A DNA stretch of 26,590 nucleotides, taken from NCBI GenBank assembly GCA_964514285.1, contig CAZEQC010000047.1, forward strand, positions 1 through 26,590. Reading direction: 5' to 3'. Shown here one piece after another: positions 13,295 through 22,352 of the stretch (the first letter of the stretch is position 1; every line of letters starts with the position of its first letter). The notes under the pieces were generated by a model that saw nothing but the letters and a program-made list of their open reading frames with translations, did not search any database and had not been told where the DNA came from. A program made the position numbers and the translations under genes. The DNA comes from SKLM01 sp964514285. Lineage in GTDB: Bacteria; Chloroflexota; Anaerolineae; B4-G1.

Positions 13295-15403
13295 ATGAAT
13301 CGCCCACATCGGCTTGAGAGATGCGCCCTCACGTGTCTTCTCCTCTTGGCCTTTCTGCCTCGAGCGCTGTACCCTGTATCTCGTCCGCTTCAATGGTATT
13401 TCCGTTCAGCTAAGTTCATCACGGCAGTCACAAACGGCAACTGGGAGGGAACTCTCTTCTCTCCGCACCCAGGGGTCACTGTGATGTGGCTCTCCGGAGG
13501 AGCTCTCTGGGGATGGTATTGGATCCAATCTCTTCTGGGTCTGAGTCCTCCCACTCCTTTGGAAATCGAGGGGTACGCCTTCGCCGATAGGGTGAGTGTG
13601 GGCGTACTGCCACTGGCATTGATCACGGCCTTGGGCATCATCTGGGCCTGGCACCTTCTTCGTCGCTTGTTCGGCAAACCGGTCGCCTGGGTATCTACCT
13701 TGCTGTGGACCCTCGATCCCTTCCATCTGGCCAACTCGAAGGTGCTTCACCTGGACGCCACGCTCTCCACCCTGATGATGCTTTCAGCGCTCCTTATGCT
13801 GGTCTACCTCAAGCATCGGAAGCGAGGCCCCCTCATCTGGTCGGCTGTCCTGGGCGGCCTGGCAATTCTGACCAAGGTGACAGCGGTTTTCCTCGTCCCA
13901 TTCCTGGGATTGTGTCTACTGACGGAGTGGCTTTCGTCGATCCTTGGCAGCCGTGCTGACCGTCCGGAGGGGATGCTCACCATCCGCGACTTTCTTATCT
14001 GGCTCTCAGTAGCGTCCTCCGTCTGCCTCGTGCTTTGGCCATCGCTTTGGGTGCAGCCTGGGGCCACCTTCGACACGGTCGTCAACCAAGGCATCCTCGA
14101 TAAGGTGACGAGCGCTCACGGTCTGCCCCGCTTCCATCGGGGCACTCTGGGCGTGGGGGATCCCGGAATCACCTTCTACGTAGACACCCTGCTGTTTCGA
14201 ACCACATTCCTGACACTGCCTTTTTCGCTCGTAGCACTCGTGGCAGCTCTCATTCAGCGGAAGAAAGAAACGTGCCTTTTGGCGAGCTTTGCCGCGTTCT
14301 ACGTCGTGCAAATGATGCTGGGCAGCCGTAAGGAGTCACGGTATTTGCTTCCAGCCCTGGTGGCCTTGGATGTTATCAGTGCATGGGGCATCGTATCGTG
14401 GTCCAACCGGCTGAGTAAGATGTCCGGTGTCAGGCTAGGACTCACCGTCTCCTTGCTCGCGGCGCAGGCCCACCTTGTCCTCTCCAAGCATCCATACTAC
14501 GGGACACAGTACAATACGATGCTGGGTGGCGCTCGGGCGGCACGCCGCGTCTTGCCGCCGGCTGAATTCGGCGAGGGCCTGGATCTAGCAGGACAATACG
14601 TCGAACGCCAGCCGGTAGCTGCAGAGACTGTTGTCGGCACGCAGTTCCTGGCCAACGAGATGGTAGCGCAACACGTTCGCGCTCCTGTATACGATTTCAA
14701 TGAGACAGGAGACGACACAGACTACCTGATATTCGGAGTACAATACAACGTGCGGGGTCAGGATTTCGCCCGCTGGGGTGCGCTATGGGAGCGAACCTAT
14801 AAGTTCCGAGACCCCTTATACGTCGCTGAGCTTGGCGATCTTCCCTACGCATGGGTGCACAAACCGTCTACTGAATCCTCTATACACAACAAGACTCACT
14901 ACCGCTTGGGGGACAGCATTCACCTGAGCGGATTCCGGTTGGATAGCCACACCCTGTCGCCCGGCGACACCTTGCTTGTCACCCTTTACTGGCGCGTCAA
15001 CGATCGGATAGAGCAAGACTACACCGTCTTCACGCATCTCCTGAACGAAGAAGGAGCCTTGATTGCCCAGATGGACGGCGTGCCGGCCAACGCTGAACGC
15101 CCAACGACGACCTGGGAGCAAGGCGATCTGATCGAGGATCATTACGAGATCTTCATACCCTCCGACGCCCAACCAGGGCGTTATGCGTTGACTACCGGTA
15201 TGTATGAACCAAGGTCTCTGAATCGACTGTCCGCGTTCGACGCTGAGGGGGACCGGCTCACCCGAGGGCGAATACCGTTGGCGACGGTCCAAGTCCAGCC
15301 CACAGTCCCATGGTGGCGTCAGATACTCTCGGGGCTCTGGTTGCTGATCATCATGGCGGGTTTCCTTAGGCCAGGCCCCGGCCCTGTTCCTTCCGACCGG
15401 TGA
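13295..15403 (+). CDS. GT-C (GT39/PMT_2-like) membrane glycosyltransferase, array gene 1
   Basis: A 702-residue polytopic protein with about ten TM helices in the first ~430 residues. GT39 enzymes transfer a sugar from a polyprenyl-phosphate carrier on the outer face of the membrane. Motifs shared with array gene 2 include FLPRALYPVSRPLQWYFRSA, HPGVTVMW, SKVLHLDA and LLTK-type segments. The usual acidic DE pair in the first outer loop is not visible. The beta-sandwich module covers ~534-669 (GDSIHLSGF, SPGDTLLVTLYW, DYTVFTHLL, YALTTGMY). A final TM follows (~673-692). The ATG at 13295 is chosen because the paralogue starts there with MNR; a GTG at 13262 is in frame but adds non-conserved residues. 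The stop overlaps the next start (GTGA). Confidence 0.85.
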   Translation: MNRPHRLERCALTCLLLLAFLPRALYPVSRPLQWYFRSAKFITAVTNGNWEGTLFSPHPGVTVMWLSGGALWGWYWIQSLLGLSPPTPLEIEGYAFADRVSVGVLPLALITALGIIWAWHLLRRLFGKPVAWVSTLLWTLDPFHLANSKVLHLDATLSTLMMLSALLMLVYLKHRKRGPLIWSAVLGGLAILTKVTAVFLVPFLGLCLLTEWLSSILGSRADRPEGMLTIRDFLIWLSVASSVCLVLWPSLWVQPGATFDTVVNQGILDKVTSAHGLPRFHRGTLGVGDPGITFYVDTLLFRTTFLTLPFSLVALVAALIQRKKETCLLASFAAFYVVQMMLGSRKESRYLLPALVALDVISAWGIVSWSNRLSKMSGVRLGLTVSLLAAQAHLVLSKHPYYGTQYNTMLGGARAARRVLPPAEFGEGLDLAGQYVERQPVAAETVVGTQFLANEMVAQHVRAPVYDFNETGDDTDYLIFGVQYNVRGQDFARWGALWERTYKFRDPLYVAELGDLPYAWVHKPSTESSIHNKTHYRLGDSIHLSGFRLDSHTLSPGDTLLVTLYWRVNDRIEQDYTVFTHLLNEEGALIAQMDGVPANAERPTTTWEQGDLIEDHYEIFIPSDAQPGRYALTTGMYEPRSLNRLSAFDAEGDRLTRGRIPLATVQVQPTVPWWRQILSGLWLLIIMAGFLRPGPGPVPSDR

Positions 15404-17568
15404 ATCGTTTACGCTCCTCCCTGCGCCGGGCCTTTCCTGGTCTACTCTTCCTCCTAGCTCTGCTGCCGCGCGCCATCCAACCAGTCTCCCGGCCTCTCGT
15501 CTGGTATCTCCGCTCAGCTCACTTCATCCGGGCGATGCTGACTGGAGACTTCGCGAACACCATCTACTCGGAGCACCCGGGGATAGGACTGATGTGGCCC
15601 GTAGGGATCGCTCTGAAGCTATACTGGAGTATCTCGGACATCACCCCAGCGGCTCATACCGTCCCGCCAGACTTTGAACCGATTCACTTCTCGGGGCCGG
15701 TCTCTCTGTCGGAACTCACGGTCGCTCTCCTTCCCCTCGCCCTCTTGATCGCTCTGGGGATCGTGGCGGCCTATGCTATGCTCCGCCGGCTTTTCGACGA
15801 TACGACAGCCCGCATTGCCAGTCTTATGGTAGCGATCAGCCCCTATCACTTAGCTGAGTCGAAGGTACTGCACCTGGACGCCTTGCTATCCACCCTGATG
15901 CTTCTATCTGCGCTGGCGATGCTGGTCTATCGACGGGAACGAAAGCTGCCCTGGTTGTGTCTCGCGAGCGTTCTGAGCGGGCTTGCGCTCCTGACCAAGA
16001 CCCCGGCGATCTTCTTGATTCCCTTCTTTGCCTTGGTCCTGATGGCCGACGCACCACGCCAAGCGAGTGAGAAGAAGAGCTGGGCTGTTCGAGAAGCGAT
16101 TAAGCGGTCGATCTTCCCCTTACTTCTCTATCTGCTGATCCTGCTTGTGATCTACGTCGCCCTCTTCCCGGTTCTGTGGGTGGAACCCCACAAAGGCTTG
16201 GGCGCGGTGAAATGGGGACTGACACGTCACGCCACCACAGCCCATCCGAGACGCTCCTTCTTCCTGGGGCAGATCATTACAGAAGATCCAGGCTGGCTCA
16301 TCTACGCAGTCACACTATCACTCCGCATCAGTGAAGTGACGCTGGTCTTCCTCATTGTTGGCGCAGTGCTGGGCGCGGTGGACTTGGCGCGTCGCCGTCG
16401 GCTATCCGCCCCCGGACTAGACACCTTACTCCTCATTGCTTACGTCATCTTTTTCCTGATCGAGGTCTCCTTGCCAGAAAAGAAGATACCGCGATACGTT
16501 CTGCCGACCGTGCCCGTGCTCGCCATCCTGGGTGCCAGGGGCTTGATGGCGTGGGCATGCGGGTTATCCGGCATCAACCGTCGCTGCGCGATACTTGCCG
16601 TAGGCTTGTCCATCCTGATTCAAGCTGCTCTGATCCTGTCCCGGCATCCCTACTACGGAACCTTGTTCAACCGCGTCACAGGAGGAGCCCAAACGGCAGC
16701 TCAAGCGATCCTCCTGGGCAACGAGGCTGAGGGATTCGCGGAGCTCGCCGCCCATCTCAATGCGAAACCCGATGCAGAGCAGACCACCGTCGCAGCCCTT
16801 CCCAAGCACGTTTTCAACCAGACGTTCGAAGGCTCCACGATAGACATCGACGAGCGGCCTGCCGACTACGTTGCATTCCATCGAAATTACACCGTTCGGG
16901 AATACAAGTTCGAGGAATGGGGAACGATATGGGAGCGCTACGCCGCCCGCACACCGGAACGGAGGATAGACTTCGATGGCGTGCCGTATGCATGGCTCTA
17001 CTCCACGTTGCCAGACAACGTGCGTCCTGAACACACACAGCTGACCAATATCGGGAGACGGTTCAAGTACCTCGGCCATGACTTGCTCCGCACAGACGTT
17101 TCCCCCGGCGATCGATTCCCCCTGGTGCTCTATTGGCAAGCCACGCAGCCGGTGACGGAGGATCTAAGCATCTTCGTCCACCTACTCGCCCCCGATGGTC
17201 AGTTGATCTGGCAGGACGATGGCGGTGCTAACCACGATAACCGGCCAACCTGGACGTGGACACCCGGTGAGACGATCGTCGATCCACACACCGTAACCCT
17301 GCCATCCGACCTCCGGAAGGGAGACTACGTACTGACAGCAGGCTTGTACGACTGGAGGACGGGAGAGCGGCTTCGCGTTATCGACTCGACAGGAAGTGAG
17401 AAGACCGATCGAATCAAGATCGCGACTCTGTCGGTAAGACGCCCTGGCGCTTCGCCAGACGTTTGGATCGCGCGAGCTTTGGCAGCGCTGACACTCACCT
17501 CAGTGCCAGTCGCGGTGTATGGAGCACGACGGAAGGACAATTGCCTTGACCCTGTCGACGCGCTATAA
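15400..17568 (+). CDS. GT-C (GT39/PMT_2-like) membrane glycosyltransferase, array gene 2
   Basis: A 722-residue paralogue of the preceding protein. It starts at a GTG that overlaps the upstream TGA, without a Shine-Dalgarno sequence, so it is probably translated by coupling. Conserved with gene 1: LLPRAIQPVSRPLVWYLRSA, EHPGIGLMW, AESKVLHLDALLSTLM, SRHPYYGTLFN and EEWGTIWERY. As in gene 1, no DE pair is seen in the first loop. The single beta-sandwich module lies at ~548-680 (FKYLGHDLL, SPGDRFPLVLYW, LSIFVHLLAPDGQLIWQDD, YVLTAGLYDW). A C-terminal TM (~687-705) follows. Acceptor and donor are unknown. Its TAA stop lies within the -10 box of the next candidate promoter. Confidence 0.85.
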   Translation: MNRLRSSLRRAFPGLLFLLALLPRAIQPVSRPLVWYLRSAHFIRAMLTGDFANTIYSEHPGIGLMWPVGIALKLYWSISDITPAAHTVPPDFEPIHFSGPVSLSELTVALLPLALLIALGIVAAYAMLRRLFDDTTARIASLMVAISPYHLAESKVLHLDALLSTLMLLSALAMLVYRRERKLPWLCLASVLSGLALLTKTPAIFLIPFFALVLMADAPRQASEKKSWAVREAIKRSIFPLLLYLLILLVIYVALFPVLWVEPHKGLGAVKWGLTRHATTAHPRRSFFLGQIITEDPGWLIYAVTLSLRISEVTLVFLIVGAVLGAVDLARRRRLSAPGLDTLLLIAYVIFFLIEVSLPEKKIPRYVLPTVPVLAILGARGLMAWACGLSGINRRCAILAVGLSILIQAALILSRHPYYGTLFNRVTGGAQTAAQAILLGNEAEGFAELAAHLNAKPDAEQTTVAALPKHVFNQTFEGSTIDIDERPADYVAFHRNYTVREYKFEEWGTIWERYAARTPERRIDFDGVPYAWLYSTLPDNVRPEHTQLTNIGRRFKYLGHDLLRTDVSPGDRFPLVLYWQATQPVTEDLSIFVHLLAPDGQLIWQDDGGANHDNRPTWTWTPGETIVDPHTVTLPSDLRKGDYVLTAGLYDWRTGERLRVIDSTGSEKTDRIKIATLSVRRPGASPDVWIARALAALTLTSVPVAVYGARRKDNCLDPVDAL

Positions 17569-17569
17569 T
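17541..17569 (+). promoter_or_regulatory. Candidate promoter of the second glycosyltransferase block
   Basis: TTGCCT (17541-17546), a 17-bp spacer and a perfect TATAAT (17564-17569). The stop codon of array gene 2 (TAA, 17566-17568) is inside the -10 box. The predicted start near 17576 gives a leader of ~145 nt, the longest gap in the array. The -35 matches consensus at four positions. Confidence 0.55.
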
Positions 17570-17601
17570 CTGCGCCAAGGAGCAACTGGTTCTACAGCGA
17601 T

Positions 17602-17661
17602 CCAGCCGGGCTACCTTGTGTAGCGCGTGTGGGGGCAGACTCGCCGGCTGGCCCACCCCAC
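17602..17661 (+). promoter_or_regulatory. Candidate structured leader RNA (stem, hairpin and pseudoknot)
   Basis: CCAGCCGG (17602-17609) pairs perfectly with CCGGCTGG (17644-17651). Directly inside it GCTAC-cttgt-GTAGC (17610-17624) forms a second hairpin. The G-rich interior GTGGGG (17629-17634) can pair with CCCCAC (17656-17661) just outside the first stem, an H-type pseudoknot topology. AGGAGG (17669-17674) begins eight bases later, so folding could control ribosome access. No known riboswitch class is recognised. Confidence 0.4.
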
Positions 17662-17683
17662 TGCAGATAGGAGGGTTTTGGCG

Positions 17684-17722
17684 TTGTTTGACGAGGCTCA
17701 AGGTCGCAATCAAGGGTCTTGA
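17684..17722 (+). CDS. Possible 12-codon leader peptide
   Basis: The strongest Shine-Dalgarno sequence in the leader (AGGAGG, 17669-17674) does not serve the ATG at 17722. It lies nine bases before a TTG that opens a 12-codon frame encoding MFDEAQGRNQGS, ending in a TGA at 17720-17722. That TGA overlaps the first base of the next gene's ATG (TGATG). This fits a leader that couples translation. A short TTG frame can arise by chance. Confidence 0.22.
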   Translation: MFDEAQGRNQGS

Positions 17723-19980
17723 TGAGTGAAGAAACCGCTCGGCGGTTGTTGGGAGCTATCCTTGTCCTCTTCATCGTGTTGGGAGCAGCTTACGCACTTA
17801 CCACACCTACGTTGGAGGCTCCGGACGAGATTTACCACTACGACTACATCCGGAACCTGGTGAACCAGGGGCGGCCGCCCGTGTTAGAAGAAGGGGAAGG
17901 ACGAGGCTTTGGACACCACGCGCCGCTGTACTACGCTTATGGTGCGTTGGTGAGTTTCTGGGTAGGCGACAGCGACCTGTCGGCATGGGTGGAGCGCTAC
18001 AATCCATTCTTTGGCTACCACTATGGCGAAGTCGGTCGAGATAACAAGAACCTCTACCTCCATCCTGCTGAGGATGCCTTCGGTGAGAGCGACACCTGGC
18101 TGGGAGTGCGGGTGGTGCGCCTGGCATCGACGGTGCTCGGCGCAATCACTGTCTGGGCCACCTACCGGACAAGCCAGGAGGTATTCCCGCATCGATCGGA
18201 GATGGCGGTGGGTGCAGCGGGGCTCTCGGCCTTCATACCTCAATTCCTGTTTATCTCTGGCGCCATCAACGATGACAACGGCGCCGCTCTGTTCGGAGCG
18301 CTAGCTCTCTGGGCCATGATGAGGATCCTGCGCAAAGGGCCAACGTGGCGACGAAGTCTGGCCCTGGGTCTCGCGATCGGGTTGGGATGGCTTTCCAAGC
18401 TGACGATCGTGGCGCTCGTCCCCACAGCCGGGTTGGCTTTGGCACTCGCCGTTCGGCGCGATCCGCGCTGGTCGAAGCACCTCCGGGCTGGGGCGATCAC
18501 CTTTGGTGTTGTAGCATTGCTTATCCTCCCGTGGCTGATCCGCCAGACTGTTCTCTATGGCGACCCCACGGGAACCTCGCGGGAGATGAAGGTGTGGGGA
18601 TTGCGGGAGAAGCCACCGGCGCTTACTGACTTGGGGCCGGATTTCTACTGGCTTCGGACGTCCTTCTGGGGGCGACTGGGACACAACCAGATTCCGCTCG
18701 CCGGCTGGATCTACCGACTCCTGGACATTGTGACCGTGCTCGCTGTTCTGGGCCTCATCCACTTGGTCGCAACCCACCTGTTGTCGACACAGCGAGCAAA
18801 CCGTGGTGCGGCCTGGGATCTACTCTATTCGACACGAGGCTCGCAGTTTCTGGTCCTCACCGCCGCTCCGCTGCTTGCCCTTGGCCCCATGGTCGTACGG
18901 CGATTTCTGCGTCCAATGCCCAACTTCGGACGTTATCTATTCCCCGTCTTGCCGGCTATCGCGCTGCTGATGTTCACCGGTCTGAGCCGTTGGCTGCCGC
19001 GTCGCTACCATACACACCTGGCCCTGGGCGTATCATCAGCGATGCTGACGCTGGGAATTGCCGCGCTGACGTGTTTCCTGGCGCCTGCCTACGCGCATCC
19101 AGGGACGTATGACGTTGAAGCCGCCCCCAGGCCGGACCATGACTTGGATTGGGTCTATCTTGAGAAGAACAACCCCTTGGTCCAACTGTTGGGATACGAC
19201 CTGAGTCAGCGCGTCATCGAACCAGACGATACGCTTGAGGTCACCTTGTATTGGCAGGTGCTGAACGAGACAGACACGAACTACGTTCTATTTGCTCAGC
19301 TCTTCGGGCGCGAAGGAGCAAAGATTGGTCAGCGGGATACCTATCCTGGGCTAGGTCACTACCCCACATCCTTCTGGCAAGCTGAGCAAGTCGTCCTCGA
19401 CACCATCCCGATCCCTCTGGAACCGGAGGCCATAGCCCCCACCCGCGTACGGCTGGATGTAGGCCTCTACGAGCAAGGAGAGGGGCGACTGCGCGCGTTG
19501 AACAAGGCCGGGCAAGCAGTGAGGGGAGCGACGATTGGGTGGTTGAAACTGACTCCCCCAGACGACGTTCCCCCACCGACCGAAGCGACCAATTATGAGC
19601 TAGGCGAGTTGATCGCTCTCTCCGGCTTTGACCTGAACCAAACCTCTAATGAGCTCCAGGTGTCCCTTCACTGGACGTGTCGTTCCAAAACAGACCAGGA
19701 CTATACGGTTTTCGTGCACCTTCTCGGTCCAGACGGATCGCTTGTCGCGCAGGATGACGGGCCTCCCGTAGGAGGCCACTACCCCACGAGTCTCTGGGCT
19801 CCCGGAGAGGTGATCGTGGACCAAAGGAGACTCAGCATAAAGGGGCTGCCATCCGGTGCGTATCAGCTTCGGGCGGGCATGTACCTCCTCGAGACCGGCA
19901 AACGACTACCTGTTGTAGAGAAGACAGGCGGGCAACTGCCCGAAGGCGCAATCCCGCTAGCCAGGGTACACATACCGTGA
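17722..19980 (+). CDS. GT-C (GT39/DUF2142-like) membrane glycosyltransferase with two beta-sandwich modules, array gene 3
   Basis: A 752-residue polytopic protein. The first outer loop carries LEAPDEIYHY with the acidic pair D35/E36 expected of GT-C enzymes. APLYYAYG, DNKNLYLHP and PQFLFISGAINDDNGA follow, all shared with array gene 5. TM helices fill ~8-450. Two tandem modules follow, at ~483-613 (LLGYDL, LEVTLYWQV, RDTYPGLGHYPTSFW) and ~623-752 (LSGFDL, DYTVFVHLLGPDGSLVAQDD, YPTSLWAPGEVIVD, LRAGMYLLETGKRLP). No TM follows them, so they probably hang on the outer side. The ATG at 17722 has AAGGG close upstream; the adjacent TTG at 17719 is less likely. The stop overlaps the next start (GTGA). 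Confidence 0.85.
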   Translation: MSEETARRLLGAILVLFIVLGAAYALTTPTLEAPDEIYHYDYIRNLVNQGRPPVLEEGEGRGFGHHAPLYYAYGALVSFWVGDSDLSAWVERYNPFFGYHYGEVGRDNKNLYLHPAEDAFGESDTWLGVRVVRLASTVLGAITVWATYRTSQEVFPHRSEMAVGAAGLSAFIPQFLFISGAINDDNGAALFGALALWAMMRILRKGPTWRRSLALGLAIGLGWLSKLTIVALVPTAGLALALAVRRDPRWSKHLRAGAITFGVVALLILPWLIRQTVLYGDPTGTSREMKVWGLREKPPALTDLGPDFYWLRTSFWGRLGHNQIPLAGWIYRLLDIVTVLAVLGLIHLVATHLLSTQRANRGAAWDLLYSTRGSQFLVLTAAPLLALGPMVVRRFLRPMPNFGRYLFPVLPAIALLMFTGLSRWLPRRYHTHLALGVSSAMLTLGIAALTCFLAPAYAHPGTYDVEAAPRPDHDLDWVYLEKNNPLVQLLGYDLSQRVIEPDDTLEVTLYWQVLNETDTNYVLFAQLFGREGAKIGQRDTYPGLGHYPTSFWQAEQVVLDTIPIPLEPEAIAPTRVRLDVGLYEQGEGRLRALNKAGQAVRGATIGWLKLTPPDDVPPPTEATNYELGELIALSGFDLNQTSNELQVSLHWTCRSKTDQDYTVFVHLLGPDGSLVAQDDGPPVGGHYPTSLWAPGEVIVDQRRLSIKGLPSGAYQLRAGMYLLETGKRLPVVEKTGGQLPEGAIPLARVHIP

Positions 19981-22352
19981 AGAGGTGGACAGTAACCCTG
20001 ACGCCAGAAAGGAGCCGCTGGCTGGTCATTGGTCTCTTGCTGGTGCTCTTCGCCCAGCTGGTGACCAGCTCGACGGTCAAGTCCCCGACCTTTGACGAGC
20101 CGCTTCACGCGGCCCGGGCCTATTACATCACGGCGACAGGGAACTGGGATATGCAGGCGGGACATCTTCCCCTCCTCTATCGGCTGCTTGGGCCTCTCTT
20201 CTGGGCCCTGCCTGAGCATCCAGCGCCTCACGAGATGCCCCGGTCGAACGATCACGTGGAGATGGCCCACAATATCATCGACACCTTGAAGCGTCCCTGG
20301 GACAACTTCGTCTTCCCTCTGCGTGTCGTAGTGATGGGACTGACGCTACTTCTGGGAAGCACCCTCTACCGCTGGGCGAGGGAGCGGCACGGCGCATCGG
20401 GCGGCCTACTAGCTCTATTCGTCTACGCCTTCTCACCCAACATCCTGGCTCATGGGCGCCTGGTGACGACGGATCTGGCACTTGCCTGTTTCTTCTTCCT
20501 GGCCACCTATACCTTCCAGCGTTTGTTGGCACGCCCTACCGCGGGGCGATGCGCCAGCGCGGGTCTATGCCTGGGCTTGGCTCTGGGGTCGAAGGCATCG
20601 GCGCTGGTCCTCCTCCCAGCCTTCGTCCTGCTGTTGATCTGCAAGGCCATCGCATTCAACTCGGATCCGCCACGCCGATCGGGCCTCTCCGCCCGGTTCC
20701 GTCGGTTGGCGTCCGACGGATTATGGCTCGCCCTCACTGGATTGATAGCTATGATCGTCGTCTGGCTCCTCTACGGTCTAGAGATCGGATCCTGGGCCGA
20801 AGGCTGGCCTGCGCTTCCACTCCCGAGCTACGTGAAGACGCTGTGCCAGGTGGGAGAGCACGGGGCAACGCGAGGACACCCAGCCTTTTTAATGGGGGAG
20901 CGTTCGGGAGGCGGGTGGCTAGCGTACTTCCCGATCGTCTTGACTATAAAGACGCCTCTGCCCACGCTGATTGGAACACTAGCAGGTACAACGTGGCTGC
21001 TTTGGGAGAGACGTTGGTGGAACTGGCTCACGGGATTGCTTCCAGGAGCTCTGCTTTTCGGGGTCGCCACGCTCTCCTCACTGAACATCGGATACCGCCA
21101 CATCCTGCCTGTGGCCCCTTTTATGATCCTTCTGCTCTCTGCTCTAGCGGACTTGCCGTGGCACCACCTGCCGATGGTCATCGGAGGCGGGAGCCTAGCC
21201 CTATGGCTTCTGATCGGGACACTCGGCATCTATCCCGACTACTTGGCCTTCTTCAACGCCTTGGCGGGAGGGCCAAGTGGAGGACGTCGTTATCTGACGG
21301 ATTCCAACCTGGACTGGGGCCAGGATCTCAAGCAACTGAAAGGCTACATAGAAGAGCACGATATCGAAAGCGTGCACCTGAGCTACTTCGGCAACGTCGA
21401 TCCGGCAGACTACGGCATCGACTACGAGCCGCTTCCTTCCCACTTTCCCATTGGAGAGGTAGAGGACTTCACGCCCTTTGCACCAGAACCGGGTATCTAC
21501 GCTATTAGTGTCACGAACCTGAGTGGGCAATTCCTGATTGAGAATCCCAGTGTGCTGGACTGGTTCAACCATCAGGAGCCCATCGTCAGTATCGGTCACT
21601 CCATCGACGTCTATCGCGTCGAACCGGACCCCGACCCACCAACGTGGGCAGGCCTCTGTCAGGCGCCAGGGGCCCCATTGGACAGCGGCGAGTTCGCCCG
21701 CCAAGTCGGCCGCGACGATCTCCGCTTCGTCGCTTTCGACTGCCGCAGCAGCTGGGTCTTCGCCGATGGGCGTGAGCCGGCGTGGTTCGCTGTGCCTACA
21801 ACTGAGCAGACAGACGGCATCACGCCGCCAGTCGGCTCCCTGGTCACCACCTACCAGCAGGAAAACTACGACGGGAAGCTCCTGTTCACCATGTACCGCT
21901 GGGACAGCACCTCGGCTCTTGAAGAGCAACTCCATAAACTCCAATCGACGTCCGACCTCCCCGCCCGCGTCGGCGATGTCTTGACTCTGTTGGGCCTGGG
22001 GATAGAAGGGACCCGAGATTCACAGCTCGTCGTTCGCTCCTATTGGCGCGTCTTGGCACAGCCTGACCAGCCGCTCTCCCTGATGGTCCATCTCGTGGAC
22101 GGCGAAGGAAAGCCGACAGCGATCGGCGACGCCCTGGACGCCCCTATCGAAGGCTGGGCCCCAGGGGACATCATCGTGCAGGACCACCGGCTGCCCCTGG
22201 CGTCGGAGGCGGTCTTGGAACGCGGAAAACTCCAGATTGGAGCGTACTGGCTACCCAGCTTGGAGCGGCTACCGGCCCTGGACAGGCAGGGAGAGTCTCT
22301 TCCGCAGAACGTGGTGACCGTCACGCATCTCAGCACGGAGATGAAGCCATGA
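19977..22352 (+). CDS. GT39-family (PMT_2-like) membrane glycosyltransferase with divergent module, array gene 4
   Basis: A 791-residue protein and the most orthodox GT39 member here. The first loop has SPTFDEPLH (D40, E41); later HPAFLMGERSGGGW, KTPLPTLIG, NIGYRHILPVAPF, and the soluble signature YLTDSNLDWGQDLKQL at ~436-451 are typical of phospholipid-carrier-dependent glycosyltransferases. TM helices occupy ~14-425. A soluble outer region then leads to a divergent beta-sandwich module at ~659-788 (LTLLGLGI, LVVRSYWRVL, SLMVHLVDGEGKP, WAPGDIIVQDH, LQIGAYWLPSLERLPALD). A GTG start overlaps the upstream TGA; Shine-Dalgarno support is weak. The stop overlaps the next ATG (ATGA). Confidence 0.88.
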   Translation: MKRWTVTLTPERSRWLVIGLLLVLFAQLVTSSTVKSPTFDEPLHAARAYYITATGNWDMQAGHLPLLYRLLGPLFWALPEHPAPHEMPRSNDHVEMAHNIIDTLKRPWDNFVFPLRVVVMGLTLLLGSTLYRWARERHGASGGLLALFVYAFSPNILAHGRLVTTDLALACFFFLATYTFQRLLARPTAGRCASAGLCLGLALGSKASALVLLPAFVLLLICKAIAFNSDPPRRSGLSARFRRLASDGLWLALTGLIAMIVVWLLYGLEIGSWAEGWPALPLPSYVKTLCQVGEHGATRGHPAFLMGERSGGGWLAYFPIVLTIKTPLPTLIGTLAGTTWLLWERRWWNWLTGLLPGALLFGVATLSSLNIGYRHILPVAPFMILLLSALADLPWHHLPMVIGGGSLALWLLIGTLGIYPDYLAFFNALAGGPSGGRRYLTDSNLDWGQDLKQLKGYIEEHDIESVHLSYFGNVDPADYGIDYEPLPSHFPIGEVEDFTPFAPEPGIYAISVTNLSGQFLIENPSVLDWFNHQEPIVSIGHSIDVYRVEPDPDPPTWAGLCQAPGAPLDSGEFARQVGRDDLRFVAFDCRSSWVFADGREPAWFAVPTTEQTDGITPPVGSLVTTYQQENYDGKLLFTMYRWDSTSALEEQLHKLQSTSDLPARVGDVLTLLGLGIEGTRDSQLVVRSYWRVLAQPDQPLSLMVHLVDGEGKPTAIGDALDAPIEGWAPGDIIVQDHRLPLASEAVLERGKLQIGAYWLPSLERLPALDRQGESLPQNVVTVTHLSTEMKP

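Noticed and set aside
20549..21508. Long 319-codon + strand frame inside array gene 4
   Set aside because: It lies wholly within the GT39 coding frame, is rich in Arg and Pro with no domain, and is a typical shadow frame of GC-rich DNA.
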